Of a stretch of DNA of 40,334 bases, positions 40,291-40,334 are shown piece by piece; within the stretch, counting starts at the first letter, position 1; each line of letters begins with the position of its first letter. Both the position numbers and the translations under genes were made by a program. The stretch covers positions 1-40,334 of the forward strand of contig NKXN01000008.1 of NCBI GenBank assembly GCA_002261155.1, in the 5' to 3' direction. The notes beneath the pieces were generated by a model. It was not told where the DNA came from and ran no database searches. It worked only from the letters and a program-made list of their open reading frames with translations. This stretch comes from Bacillaceae bacterium SAS-127. GTDB lineage: Bacteria; Bacillota; Bacilli; Bacillales; Domibacillaceae.

Positions 40291-40334
40291 GAAGAAAAGC
40301 GGAAGCGGCCGTTTAGACTCGACAGACATAAGAC
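40291..40334. repeat. Repeat unit C, cut by the window end
   Basis: A third copy of the left border GAAGAAAAGCGGAAGCGG starts immediately after unit B and continues to the window edge. Only its first 44 bases are visible. Confidence 0.6.

Noticed and set aside
40027-40334. CRISPR array
   Set aside because: Units are of different length with unlike interiors and only border similarity, without regularly spaced short repeats and spacers.

Overview
This window is a chromosomal core region of a spore-forming member of the Bacillaceae. The evidence is the presence of spoVM and sigG, DivIVA and SepF, a pyr operon controlled by PyrR, an ileS T-box leader, and gene order that follows the Bacillus subtilis sigG-to-rpmB interval almost gene for gene, here read in reverse. 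Nearly everything is on the minus strand; only rpmB and rqcH (yloA/fbpA) are on the plus strand. Species cannot be fixed from sequence reading alone.

Layout from the left: rpmB (+) and the tiny spoVM gene (-) converge on a shared hairpin terminator. A tightly packed minus-strand cluster follows (transcription runs right to left): yicC, remA, gmk, rpoZ, coaBC, priA, def, fmt, rsmB, rlmN, prpC, prkC, rsgA, rpe and thiN. These genes serve nucleotide metabolism, transcription, coenzyme A synthesis, replication restart, translation start, rRNA modification and Ser/Thr phospho-signalling. A P-type Ca2+-ATPase gene (yloB) and the divergent ribosome-quality-control gene rqcH separate this cluster from the pyr operon.

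The pyr operon (pyrR-pyrB-pyrC-carA-carB-pyrK-pyrD-pyrF-pyrE) encodes all of de novo UMP synthesis. Its promoter overlaps the rluD stop codon. Three PyrR-binding loops are visible, but the uracil permease gene pyrP, which lies between pyrR and pyrB in B. subtilis, is absent, leaving an attenuator half without its own terminator.

Further right lie rluD-lspA, then ileS with a full T-box leader (specifier ATC) and a strong promoter, then the division cluster divIVA, ylmH, ylmG, sepF, ylmE, pgeF (ylmD), ylmC, and finally sigG with a candidate sigma-F type promoter. The last 300 bases hold about two and a half copies of a repeat unit with inverted ends.

Two genes, thiN and sepF, are each broken by an apparent one-base loss in a homopolymer; both restore to full-length family members with one added base, so sequencing error must be excluded first. 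I did not find a convincing novel multi-gene system. The most interesting signals are the pyrP-loss scar with an orphan PyrR loop, the nested palindromic element between rpoZ and coaBC, the repeat cluster beside sigG, and the two frameshifts.
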